A stretch of 64,000 bases of DNA from Candidatus Palauibacter scopulicola (GTDB taxonomy: Bacteria; Gemmatimonadota; Gemmatimonadetes; Palauibacterales; Palauibacteraceae), in assembly GCF_947581915.1 (NCBI RefSeq), contig NZ_CANPWG010000038.1, forward strand, positions 1-64,000, read 5' to 3'. The position numbers and the translations under genes were made by a program. Under the pieces are notes generated by a model. It saw only the letters and a program-made list of their open reading frames with translations, made no database searches and was not told the DNA's origin. Shown in pieces: positions 53,138-61,763 of the stretch; position 1 is the stretch's first letter, and each line of letters starts with the position of its first letter.

Positions 53138-55861
53138 TTGAGCGACAATTCGGGCAACGGCACGGGCTTCGATTTCGAGATCACGCTCGACGGCGAGAAG
53201 GTCGGCGTCCGTCGGGGCGAGAGCCTGTACGAGGTCTCCGAGCGGCACCGCAAGGAGATCCCGACGCTGTGCTACGATCCGCGCCTGGAAGCCTTCGGCG
53301 GCTGCCGTCTCTGCATCGTGGAACTCGACGGCGCCCGCAACCCGGTCGCCTCCTGCACCATGCGGGCGGAGCCCGGGATGCGGATCACGACCCGTTCGGC
53401 GCGGCTCGACATGCACCGCAGGGTGCTGATGGAGATGGTCGCCTCCGAGAACCGCGACACGGATGTCGACCCGCTCTCCGGCTACGCTTCGCAGGAGATG
53501 GCGGTCCTGCTTGACCGTTACGAGGCACGGACGGGCCGCTTTGCCGGGGCCAGGTCCGGCCGCAGCCGGCCGGACGACGACAACCCCTTCATCCTCCGCG
53601 ACTACGAGAACTGCATCTCCTGCTACCGTTGCGTGCGGGTCTGCGCGGAGCAGGAGGGCGACTACGCGATCTCGGTCATGAACCGGGGGTTCGAGACGCA
53701 GATCACGACAGAGTTCGAAGGCCTGCTGGGGGACTCCGCGTGCACGTTCTGCGGGCAGTGCATCCAGACCTGCCCGACCGGCGCCCTCGCCGACATCAAG
53801 GCGCTCGCGAACGCCGACGTGCCGGGCGAGACCGAGAAGACGCGAACCGTCTGCCCCTACTGCGGCGTCGGGTGTGCCGTCGACCTGATGTCTCGGGGCG
53901 ACAAGCTGATCGGCGTCCAGCCGGCGATGGATGGGCCCGCCAACGAGGGCGCGCTCTGCGTCAAGGGGCAGTTCGCGTTCGACTTCGTGCAGCACCCCGA
54001 CCGACTGGCCTATCCGATGGTGCGGGGCGAGGACGGCGAACTCCACGAAACCGACTGGGACACGGCCCTCGACCGCGCGGCGGCCGGGTTCACGGCGGCG
54101 GTGGAGAATCACGGCAGGCATTCCGTGTACGGCGTCGCCTCCGGGCGTGCGCCGCACGAAGCGGCCTACATGATGCAGCGGTTCATCCGAGGCGCGTTCG
54201 GTACGAACCAGATCGACAACTGTAGCCGTGCCTGACACGCCCCCACGGTCGCCGGTCTGGCGGCCTCTATCGGACGGGGGGCGATGTCGAATCCACTCGC
54301 GGACATGGACAAGCCCGATGTGATCTTCTGCATCGGGACCAACATGACCGAGTGCCATCCCGTCGCGGCCACCCGCATCAAGCGCGCGGTGGCCCGGGGC
54401 GCGAAGCTCATCGTCGCCGATCCGAGGCGGATCGCGCTGGCCGAGATGGCCGACATCTACCTGCCGTTGAGGGTGGGGTCGGACGTCGCCCTCTTGCTCG
54501 GCATGGCCCACACGATCGTCCGCGAAGGGCTGATGGATGAAGATTTCGTGGCCGCCCGCACGACGGAGGGCCAGGACTTCGTCGAGCACGTCCTGGAGTA
54601 CCCGCCGGAATGGGCCGAATCGATCACCGGGGTGGACGCGAAGCTGATCGCGGAGGCGGCCCGCTGGTATGCGAAGGCGGAACGCGGAGCGATCTACTAC
54701 ACGCTGGGGATCACGGAGCACATCTGCGGCGTGGACAACGTGCAGAGCCTCTGCAATCTCGCCCTCATGACCGGCAACGTCGGCCGCGAGGGCACCGGGA
54801 TCAACCCGATGCGCGGCCAGAACAACATCCAGGGCGCGGGCGACTCCGGAGCGCTGCCGAACAACTATCCCGGCTTCCAGGACGTGCTCGACCCGGCGTA
54901 CCAGGCGAAGTTCGCCGCCGCCTACGGCCGGGAGGTGGACCTCGAACTGGGGCCCACGAAGGTCACGGCGCTCGAGATGTGCGGCGACCGGATCCGCGCC
55001 ATGATCATCAATGGCGAGAACACCGTCGTCACGGACCCCGACCGGGAGCATTGCGAGCACGCGCTCCGGAGCCTCGACCACCTCGTCGTGATCGACATCT
55101 TCCTCACCGAGACGGCGCAGTTGGCGGACGTCGTCCTCCCCGCCACCTCGTGGGCGGAGACGGACGGCGTGTGCTCGAATACGGAGCGGCGCGTCCAGCG
55201 CCTGCGGAAGGCCGTGGACCCGCCGGGCGAGGCGAGACCCGACTGGTGGTGCGTGTCCCGCATCGCGCAGCGCATGGGGCTGAAGGGTTTCGAGTTCGAG
55301 TCGGCCAAGCAGGTGTTCAACGAACTCTGCTCGCTCTCGCCGATCTATGCCGGCCTGGACTGGGATGTGATCGAGCACGGCGAGTACCACTGGCCGGTGC
55401 CGCACCGGGGTCACCCCGGCACCCCCATCCTGCACCAGGGCGAGTTCGAGAACGGGCGCGGGATCTTCCAGATGATCCGGTACCGGGACCCGGCGGAGAC
55501 GATTTCGGAGGAATACCCGATCTGGCTTACGACCGGACGCCGCCTGCCTGCCTATCACACCAGAACGCAGACCGGGCGTGCGGCGGGGATCGAGTACCTC
55601 CTGTCGGAAGAGCGTCTCGAGATGCACCCGGCCGACGTGTCGAAATGGGGTCTCGAGGACGGCGGCTGGGCCATGATGTCGAGCCCGCGCGGCCAGGTCC
55701 GGATCAAGGTCGAGGCGAACGACCGATCTCCGCCCGGAACCGTGTTCGCGTCATTCAGCTTCAACGACGTGCCGGTGAACTTCCTCACCGGAGGCGGCTA
55801 CGACCCGATCACGCACACGGCCGAGCTGAAGGTCTGCCCCGTGAGGGTGGAACCCGTCTAG
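53138..55861 (+). CDS. fdhA: Formate dehydrogenase catalytic subunit read through in-frame TGA (Sec366)
   Basis: 907 aa read as a single frame through TGA 54233-54235. N-terminal NuoG-like part: [2Fe-2S] Cys45, 56, 59, 73; two [4Fe-4S] ferredoxin motifs (159/162/165/169 and 202/205/208/212). Mo-domain [4Fe-4S] Cys239, 242, 246, 274. At codon 366, DNCSRA-(TGA)-HAPTVAGLAASIGRGAMSN matches the Sec/Cys loop of formate dehydrogenases (compare ARVU-HGPSVAG of E. coli FdhF), so the TGA is almost certainly Sec. The rest (GTNMTECHP, GQNNIQGAGDSGALPN) is intact. Oxidises formate to CO2. TTG start 53138 has GGAGG 5 nt upstream; an internal ATG after the TGA (54284) would lose most of the enzyme. Confidence 0.9.
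54233..54264 (+). promoter_or_regulatory. SECIS element of fdhA, fdhF-like
   Basis: Eighteen nt after the TGA (54233-54235), the 5-nt loop GGTCT (54254-54258) tops a 6-bp stem GTCGCC (54248-54253) / GGCGGC (54259-54264) with one G-U pair. From memory of the E. coli fdhF SECIS, both its apical loop (GGUCU) and the 18-nt spacing from UGA are the same. This is strong evidence for SelB-dependent recoding. Confidence 0.8.
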
Positions 55862-55891
55862 CAGCCGTCCGGCCGTCAGGGAATTCGCCGG

Positions 55892-57922
55892 CTACCGGGA
55901 GCTGGCGGCCCCGCGGATCCACGCCTGGTCTCCGTACGCGACGATTCTCCCTTCGATCGCCGAAGCCACGCACGTCAGCGGACTTGCCAGGTACACCTGC
56001 CCCGGCCCGCTGCGGCCGGGGAAGTTCCGATTGATGGAGCTGATCGTGACCTGCTCCTTCGTCGTCGAGACGCCCGGCCCCGCGTTGATGCAGGCTCCGC
56101 AGCCGGGCGCGAGGACGTCGAATCCCGCATCCCGGAGCGCCCGGTCGTGGCCCTGTTCCCGGCTCCACGCCTCCACGTCGATGGACCCGTACTGGGCATA
56201 GGCGCGGACGGACGCGGGCACGCGCTTCCCCGCCGCCACCGCCTCCCGCGCCACCGCGGCATACATCTCGAAGTCCGCCCGCTTCGCCCCGGTGCAGGAC
56301 CCGACGAACACGGTGTCCAGACTCACGGCCCCTTCGAGGGCCGAGACGGGCACGCCGTTTCCGGGATCGCCCGGGGTTGCGACCATCGGTTCGATGCCGC
56401 CCGCGTCCATCTCGATCGTCGCCGCGTAGGCCGCCCCCGCGTCGCTGTACAGTCCGTCGCACAGCCCCCGGATCTCGTCCACCGCCACGCCGCGCCGGCC
56501 GGCGATCCACGCCACCGTCTTCGCGTCCGGGGCGATGATGCCGGTGAAGCCTCCGACCTCGGCCGCCATGTTCGTCAGCGTCGCGCGTTCATCGATGGAC
56601 AGCGCCTCCACGGCCTCTCCCGTGAATTCGATGATGCGTCCGATGGCTTCGCCGTTCTTGACCGTCGGGTGACGCAGCAGTTCGAGGATGAGGTCTTTCG
56701 CCACGACGCCGGGGGGCGGCTCGCCCGTGATTTTCACCCGAATCGACTCCGGCACTTCCAGCCGGACGTCGCGGGTCGCCCAGGCGTTGACGATCGCGGA
56801 CGTACCCACGCCGAAGGCGACGCATCCCAGCGCACCGGAATGGGGTGTGTGTGAATCGCTGCCGATGATGATCTGGCCGGGGAGGGCGTAGCGGTCCTGC
56901 ACCATGATATGGCAGATCCCCTCGCTCCCGGTGCGGTCGGGCAGTTCGCCGTGCAGGCGCACGCCCTTCGCGGCCGCGAACTCCCGCTGGCGGTCGTGCA
57001 GCGCATGGGCCGCGTCGAGCAGGCCGGCCGCCTTCCTCTCTTCCGTGATGACTTCGTCGAGGAACGCGAGGTGGTCCCGGAAGAAGACGATGGACTCGGT
57101 ATGGTTCAGCCCCGCATCGCCCGCGAAGTCCTCCCAGAACGTCGACGCCATGGGGGTCACGTATTCGTGGGAGAAGCGAAGGTCGGCGCGCAGGAAGCCG
57201 GTGTCGCCCGGTTTCACGGCCGGAACGCCCAACGCGCCGGAGGCCGCGTCGGTGACCCAGTGCCGGGCGATGATCTTCTCCGCGATCGTCTGCGGGCGGT
57301 CCGCCGGGGTCGTGATGGCGGGGAGAGTGACGAGTCCCTTCAGCCTCGCCACGGCGTAGTCGAGCAGCCCGCCGTACTCGATGATGTCGCGCTGAATGCG
57401 CCCCGCGTCTCCGATGAACGCGTCGAGCGGGATCTCCTCCCCGCTACGGATCTTCTCGATGAGGGAGAAATCCGTCGATGCGAGGAGGCCGATGTTCGCG
57501 CAATTCTCCCCGTAGATACGCTCGATGTTCTCCCCGATGACGACGCGGAGGCCCGCAGCGCGCTCGGCATACGGCGAAGCCTCCCGGCTGGATCCTTTCC
57601 CGCGCCTCTTCCCGGACACGGAGCAGACGAAGCCGCCCTCCCGGATGTCGTTGCGGCCGACCGGTCGCTCGTCGCCGCACAGGAGGCCCACGTACGGATA
57701 TTCCCCCAGCTTCTCGTCGAAGTGGTAGCAGACCCAGCCGGGCGTGATCTCATCGGTCGAAATGTCGTCGCGCAGAGGGATCGACGGATCCCAGTCGAGG
57801 TCCTCCCCCGCGAGTTGGCGGCGGATGAGGTCCGGATCCTCGGTAAGAAAGAGGATACGGCCCTTGAAGCGCACGGTCGGCGGGCGCCTGGCCACCTCGG
57901 TCTCGAGCAGATGTTCCAGCAT
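55892..57922 (-). CDS. Aconitase-family hydratase with N-terminal swivel domain
   Basis: 676 aa. The swivel (LeuD-like) domain comes first (about 45-165: DEITPGWVCYHF, then GKRRGKGSSREASPYAERAA), followed by the three catalytic Fe-S domains, the order of AcnB rather than of AcnA, but without AcnB's HEAT-like N-terminus. [4Fe-4S] ligands: Cys in FVGSCTGAKR and the pair in APGCGACINAG; substrate region GSDSHTPHSGALG. Could be an aconitate hydratase of the TCA cycle (icd also in window) or a homologous (iso)propylmalate-type isomerase. The ATG at 57922 fits. Convergent with fdhA. Confidence 0.8.
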   Translation of the reverse strand: MLEHLLETEVARRPPTVRFKGRILFLTEDPDLIRRQLAGEDLDWDPSIPLRDDISTDEITPGWVCYHFDEKLGEYPYVGLLCGDERPVGRNDIREGGFVCSVSGKRRGKGSSREASPYAERAAGLRVVIGENIERIYGENCANIGLLASTDFSLIEKIRSGEEIPLDAFIGDAGRIQRDIIEYGGLLDYAVARLKGLVTLPAITTPADRPQTIAEKIIARHWVTDAASGALGVPAVKPGDTGFLRADLRFSHEYVTPMASTFWEDFAGDAGLNHTESIVFFRDHLAFLDEVITEERKAAGLLDAAHALHDRQREFAAAKGVRLHGELPDRTGSEGICHIMVQDRYALPGQIIIGSDSHTPHSGALGCVAFGVGTSAIVNAWATRDVRLEVPESIRVKITGEPPPGVVAKDLILELLRHPTVKNGEAIGRIIEFTGEAVEALSIDERATLTNMAAEVGGFTGIIAPDAKTVAWIAGRRGVAVDEIRGLCDGLYSDAGAAYAATIEMDAGGIEPMVATPGDPGNGVPVSALEGAVSLDTVFVGSCTGAKRADFEMYAAVAREAVAAGKRVPASVRAYAQYGSIDVEAWSREQGHDRALRDAGFDVLAPGCGACINAGPGVSTTKEQVTISSINRNFPGRSGPGQVYLASPLTCVASAIEGRIVAYGDQAWIRGAASSR

Positions 57923-58050
57923 GTTGTACTCCCGCCCTGACCGGGCCAGAAGATCGGGGTGACATTGGTCTCGCCTCGGACGACGGCTACGATGTCATCC
58001 GGGGGATGTTCAGGTGAAGCGCGCCCCGGCGCCAGTCGGGAGGTGAAGTG

Positions 58051-58962
58051 ATGCAGCGGGTCCTCGTCGCGGGTGGAACAGGCTTTCTGGGGCGTGCCTT
58101 CGTCCGGGGGCTGCACGGTCGCGGGGCGCGGGTTGCCGTGCTGACCCGGAACCCCGCCGGTGCCGGGAGCCTCGGGCTCCCGGCGGAATACGTCGAAGGG
58201 GATGTGCGGCGGCCCGCGGCCCTCGCACGGGCGATGGACGCGGTGGACGCGGCCATCCTCTCCGTCCAGTTCCCGGGCTATCCGGTGGAGGCGCCCGCCC
58301 GCGGCCGGACGTTCATGGAGGTCGACGCCCGCGGCACCGCCGCCCTGGTGGAGGCCGCGGTGGAGGCGGGAGTAGGCAAGCTGGTCTACCTGTCCGGGGT
58401 CGGGGCCGATCCGGGCTCCGCGCGCACCTGGTATCGCGCCAAGGGGCTGGCGGAGGCATCGGTCCGGGAATCGGGCCTCGCCCACGTCATCGTTCGGCCC
58501 TCCTGGGTGTACGGCCCCGAAGACCGGAGCCTGAACCGCTTCATCGCGCTCATTCGCGCGATTCCGTTCGTCTTTCCCCAGCTTGGGGACGGCTCCGGGC
58601 GGATCACCCCGATACATGTGGATGACCTGGCGGACCTCGTATGCGAGGCGACGCTGGGTGCGGCGGGAGACGGGCTCACTCTGGAGGCGGGTGGCCCGGA
58701 TGTCCTGTCGCTGGACGACGTCGTCCGGACGGCCATGACGGCGCTCGGACGTCGCCGGGCGATTCTCCACATCCCGGAAGGTCTCGTCAAGCTCGCCGCG
58801 GCCTGCGTGGAGCGTCTCCCCGGCCAGATCCTGTCGCGCGACGCCGTGGACTTCGCAACCCAGGATGGAATCGCCGATTCCGACCTGGCCCGCGGCCGTT
58901 TCCCGGCGTTTCGCCCGCGCGACCTCGCGACGGGATTGGCGGCGTACGTCTCCCGCGCCTGA
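58051..58962 (+). CDS. NDUFA9-like SDR family NAD(P)-binding protein
   Basis: 303 aa atypical SDR: VLVAGGTGFLGRAFVRG at the N-terminus (TGxxGxxG), then an SDR core with YLSGVGADPGSARTWYRAKGLAE, where the usual YxxxK becomes YRAK. Such proteins act as NAD(P)-binding chaperones or reductases (NDUFA9 / complex I type, or atypical epimerases). The ATG at 58051, seven nt after GGAGG, is preferred to a GTG three bases earlier. Divergent from the aconitase gene. No membrane segment; the substrate is unknown. Confidence 0.7.
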   Translation: MQRVLVAGGTGFLGRAFVRGLHGRGARVAVLTRNPAGAGSLGLPAEYVEGDVRRPAALARAMDAVDAAILSVQFPGYPVEAPARGRTFMEVDARGTAALVEAAVEAGVGKLVYLSGVGADPGSARTWYRAKGLAEASVRESGLAHVIVRPSWVYGPEDRSLNRFIALIRAIPFVFPQLGDGSGRITPIHVDDLADLVCEATLGAAGDGLTLEAGGPDVLSLDDVVRTAMTALGRRRAILHIPEGLVKLAAACVERLPGQILSRDAVDFATQDGIADSDLARGRFPAFRPRDLATGLAAYVSRA

Positions 58963-59206
58963 GCCGCGGATCTTCGCATGCCCGGGAGCCTGTTCGGCCT
59001 CCCCGGAACGAGGTTTCCGTACGCACCGGAGCCCGCTTTGTATCTCTTGCATGTTATTCGACATCGGGCTTAGCTTGCTTCGATTTTTCCGGCGCCATCG
59101 GAGGCCGGGTGCCGCTGGTTGCAGTTGGATGTTCGTGCGTGGTTTGCGTGGCGAATCGGACAGCCCGCGCGTTCCTCGGCAGCCTCATAACTCGCAGGAG
59201 GTCGAT
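58963..59206 (+). other. 244-bp intergenic region upstream of the barrel gene
   Basis: No coding frame is convincing. A possible promoter is TTGCAT (about 59047) with TAGCTT about 18 bp downstream, leaving a leader of about 130 nt before the ATG at 59207. The leader contains a T-run (GATTTTTCC, about 59092) and G-rich stretches, but no riboswitch-like fold was recognised. The ribosome site CAGGAGG is clear. Confidence 0.35.
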
Positions 59207-59878
59207 ATGAAGGATGTGTTCAGAAAGCTGGTGTTGGCGGTTGGCGCGATGGCGGCGTTCGCTTTTCTGCCGATCCGGGCCGAGGCCCAGAGTCCCTACT
59301 CTCCGATGTTCTGGTCGTTCGAGGGCGGCGTCGGGATGGCGATCCCGATGGGCGAGATCGCCGATGCGGCCGAGGCGGGTCCGTCCTTCTCGGGCGCGGC
59401 ATCCTACTTCCTGCAGCCGCGTCTGGCGCTGCGGGTAGAGGGCGCTCTCGACATGCTCGGCACGAAGGGGGCGATCGACCCGAACTTCCAGATCTTCCAT
59501 CTGACGGGCGGGATCGAGTATCACCTCACAGACCCGATGGGGAATGCCACCGTCGCGGTCGATTTCGGCCTGGGCGCCTCGACGCTCGATTCGGACGCGT
59601 TCCTGCTGCAGAACCACCCGAGTCCGGGACTCCATACGGTCGCTCTCGTGAACGGGTCGTATTTTTCCGGCAACGCCGGAATCAAGGCGGGGCTCAACTT
59701 CGCTCGCCATGCGGAGACGGACGTCCCGATGGTCACGCTCTTCGCCCAACTCGACCTCCGCTACATCATGACGGACGAGGAAGAGACGCATGTGTACGGC
59801 GAACTCAACAACGTGCACGGGTTCAGCTCCATAATGGAGATCCCGCTCTCGGTTGGCCTCCGGGTCAACTTCCCATAA
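59207..59878 (+). CDS. Outer-membrane beta-barrel protein (OmpW/opacity-like)
   Basis: 223 aa; signal peptide (LVLAVGAMAAFAFLPIRAEAQ). An eight-stranded-type barrel: FWSFEGGVGMAIPMGEIADAA near the N-terminus, alternating hydrophobic strands (LALRVEGALDML, TVAVDFGLGAS) and a C-terminal strand ending FP (SVGLRVNFP). CAGGAGG lies five nt before the ATG. Followed after 25 bp by the OmpA-family lipoprotein, so probably one operon closed by the terminator at 60580. Ligand unknown. Confidence 0.75.
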   Translation: MKDVFRKLVLAVGAMAAFAFLPIRAEAQSPYSPMFWSFEGGVGMAIPMGEIADAAEAGPSFSGAASYFLQPRLALRVEGALDMLGTKGAIDPNFQIFHLTGGIEYHLTDPMGNATVAVDFGLGASTLDSDAFLLQNHPSPGLHTVALVNGSYFSGNAGIKAGLNFARHAETDVPMVTLFAQLDLRYIMTDEEETHVYGELNNVHGFSSIMEIPLSVGLRVNFP

Positions 59879-59903
59879 GCCGGAAAAAGGAGGAATAGCC
59901 AGG

Positions 59904-60542
59904 ATGCGCCAGAACAGGGTGTGGGTGTCGATGGTTGTGGTGGGTCTAGCCTTCCTGTCTGCGGGCTGCATGCAGCTCGTGCGCCAGTGGGAACTCGATC
60001 GCGTCATGGAGCCCGTGGACGGCCAGCTTGCGGATCACGAGGCCCGCATCGCCGCGAATACGGCTGCGGTAGAGGCGCTTCAGGGCGATATCGATGAGCT
60101 GCGGAGCGGGCTCGATCGTCTGCGGCAGGAGTTCGGAGGCCACGTCAGCGACGACGACATGCACGGGGCGGGACTCGCTGTTTCCCTTCCGGTGCACTTC
60201 GACTTCAACAGCTCCGAGGTGCGGGCCGTCGACCGCCCGATTCTGGACGCGTTCGCGGCCACCATCCTGGGATCCTTCCCTCAGGCCCGGGTCACCGTGG
60301 AAGGCTCCGCCGACAGCGCCGGATCCGAAGCGTACAACATGAGGTTGTCCCAGGCGCGCGCCGAGAGCGTGAGGGACTACCTCGTGCAGACCGCGGGGAT
60401 GAACGCCGACAACATCGGCGTTGTGGCGATGGGTGAGTCGCGCCTCGTGAACCAGGACACCGGGGTGCAGGATCGCCAGACCGGGATCGAGAACCGTCGT
60501 GCGACGTTCGTCGTCGAGTGGGCCGGACCGGGCTCGAACTAG
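59904..60542 (+). CDS. OmpA-family peptidoglycan-binding lipoprotein
   Basis: 212 aa. Lipoprotein signal with lipobox SAGC (Cys21), a coiled-coil-like linker with heptads (DHEARIAANTAAVEALQGDI to DRLRQEFG, about 40-80) and a C-terminal OmpA/MotB domain (about 95-205) with HFDFNSSEV, the VEGSADSAGS loop (Asp present; Arg in a later NRRATFVVE) that binds diaminopimelate. Anchors the outer membrane to the cell wall. AAGGAGG upstream. It is the last gene before a strong terminator. Confidence 0.88.
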   Translation: MRQNRVWVSMVVVGLAFLSAGCMQLVRQWELDRVMEPVDGQLADHEARIAANTAAVEALQGDIDELRSGLDRLRQEFGGHVSDDDMHGAGLAVSLPVHFDFNSSEVRAVDRPILDAFAATILGSFPQARVTVEGSADSAGSEAYNMRLSQARAESVRDYLVQTAGMNADNIGVVAMGESRLVNQDTGVQDRQTGIENRRATFVVEWAGPGSN

Positions 60543-60579
60543 TGTTTTGAGTTGCGCTTGATGGCCAGGTTGGAGCCAG

Positions 60580-60610
60580 GCTCCCGGGTTTCGGCCCGGG
60601 AGCTTTTTTT
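60580..60610 (+). terminator. Rho-independent terminator
   Basis: GCTCCCGGG (60580-60588) and CCCGGGAGC (60595-60603) form a perfect 9-bp stem with loop TTTCGG, followed by seven T (60604-60610). It closes the barrel/OmpA operon. The ygfZ ATG comes only 12 nt after the T-run. Confidence 0.9.
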
Positions 60611-60622
60611 GCCGTCGACTTG

Positions 60623-61708
60623 ATGCCGGAGGGGTCCGGGTCCGAAGGGTATCGTGCCGCCGTCGAGCGTGTCGCGTTGTTCTCGAACGTCCCGCGGGCG
60701 GTCGTCGCCGTATCGGGTACCGCGGCGCTGCGCGTCGTGAACGGCCTCGCCTCGAACGATGTGAAGGATGTGCCGTTCGGGCGGGGCGTCTATTCCTTTC
60801 TCCTGGATCGCCGCGGACGCGTGGTCGTCGATCTGCGGATCCTGCCCGTGGCGGGATTCGAGCGCGACGCCGCAGACCCGGGAGTGCAAGCCTTTTGGCT
60901 GGACGTGCCGGGCGATGCCCTGCCCGCCCTGATGAATCACCTCCGGAAGTACGTGCCTCCAATGTTTGCCGGGCACGGCGAGACGAGCGTTGCCGTGCAT
61001 ACGCTCATCGGACCGCTGGCCGCCGAGACGCTCGAACACTGGGGTTCGGCTGCGGGAATCTCGTTTACGCGGCAGCCGGGCGAACTGGCTCCGCTCGAAG
61101 CGACAACCGTACGTAGTGACGGCGCGACGGCCCTCCTGGTCCGCCGGGAGGAGATCGAGGGGGCCGGGTTCGACCTGTATGTCGACCCCGCCGGCCGATC
61201 ACGTGCTGAGGACCGGCCTTTACGGCAGTTGGAGGGCGCCGTCGCACGGGCAGGTGGAGCCGCCGCCGTCCGCGGAGACTGGGAGATCCTGCGGTTGGAG
61301 CGAGGGCTGCCGGTCTTCGGCGCCGAACTGGGCACGGAGCGATTGGCCCAGGAGGCGGGCCAGGATGACCGGGCGATCAGCTTTGCCAAGGGGTGCTTCA
61401 CGGGCCAGGAGGTCGTCGCGCGCATCCATTACCGGGGCCATGTGAACCGCCACCTGCGCGGGTTTCGCTGGACCCGGGACACCCTCCACGAGGCACGCGA
61501 CCTCGTGGGCGCCGAACTTCGAACGTCCTCTGGCACCGGTGGCGCGAAGCCGGTTGGTGTCATCACCTCCGCCGCTCATTCTCCACGTTTCGGACCCATC
61601 GGCCTGGGCTACGTTCGGCGAGAGGTGGCCCTCGCCGCGGTGCTGGAGTCAACCGACCATCCGGGTGTCGCGCTGCACGTCACGGAACTTCCCTTTACAC
61701 ATAAGTAA
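60623..61708 (+). CDS. ygfZ: YgfZ/GcvT-like folate-dependent Fe-S protein
   Basis: 361 aa of the GcvT/YgfZ family. The YgfZ signature KGCFTGQEVVARIHYRG (about residues 252-268) contains the conserved Cys. YgfZ uses folate and helps repair or maintain Fe-S enzymes under oxidative stress, fitting the suf genes and Fe-S enzymes elsewhere in the window. The ATG at 60623 gives a normal N-terminus, but no ribosome site is seen and the upstream terminator ends 13 nt before it, so how it is transcribed is unclear. A TTG three bases upstream is an alternative. Confidence 0.85.
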   Translation: MPEGSGSEGYRAAVERVALFSNVPRAVVAVSGTAALRVVNGLASNDVKDVPFGRGVYSFLLDRRGRVVVDLRILPVAGFERDAADPGVQAFWLDVPGDALPALMNHLRKYVPPMFAGHGETSVAVHTLIGPLAAETLEHWGSAAGISFTRQPGELAPLEATTVRSDGATALLVRREEIEGAGFDLYVDPAGRSRAEDRPLRQLEGAVARAGGAAAVRGDWEILRLERGLPVFGAELGTERLAQEAGQDDRAISFAKGCFTGQEVVARIHYRGHVNRHLRGFRWTRDTLHEARDLVGAELRTSSGTGGAKPVGVITSAAHSPRFGPIGLGYVRREVALAAVLESTDHPGVALHVTELPFTHK

Positions 61709-61726
61709 AGGACAGCCGCCGAGACG

Positions 61727-61756
61727 TTGCTGATGCGGACGGCACGCGGTTATTCT
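61727..61756 (+). promoter_or_regulatory. Promoter for a probably leaderless E1-beta mRNA
   Basis: TTGCTG (61727-61732), an 18-bp spacer and TATTCT (61751-61756). The -10 ends seven nt before the GTG start at 61764, where transcription would begin. No purine-rich ribosome site precedes the GTG (TTTGCGCC), so a leaderless transcript is the simplest reading. Confidence 0.5.
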
Positions 61757-61763
61757 TTGCGCC

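Noticed and set aside
53138-54235. Treating the fdhA TGA as a truncation or pseudogene
   Set aside because: The sequence on both sides is intact, the TGA coincides with the Sec position of formate dehydrogenases and the SECIS loop and spacing match the fdhF type.
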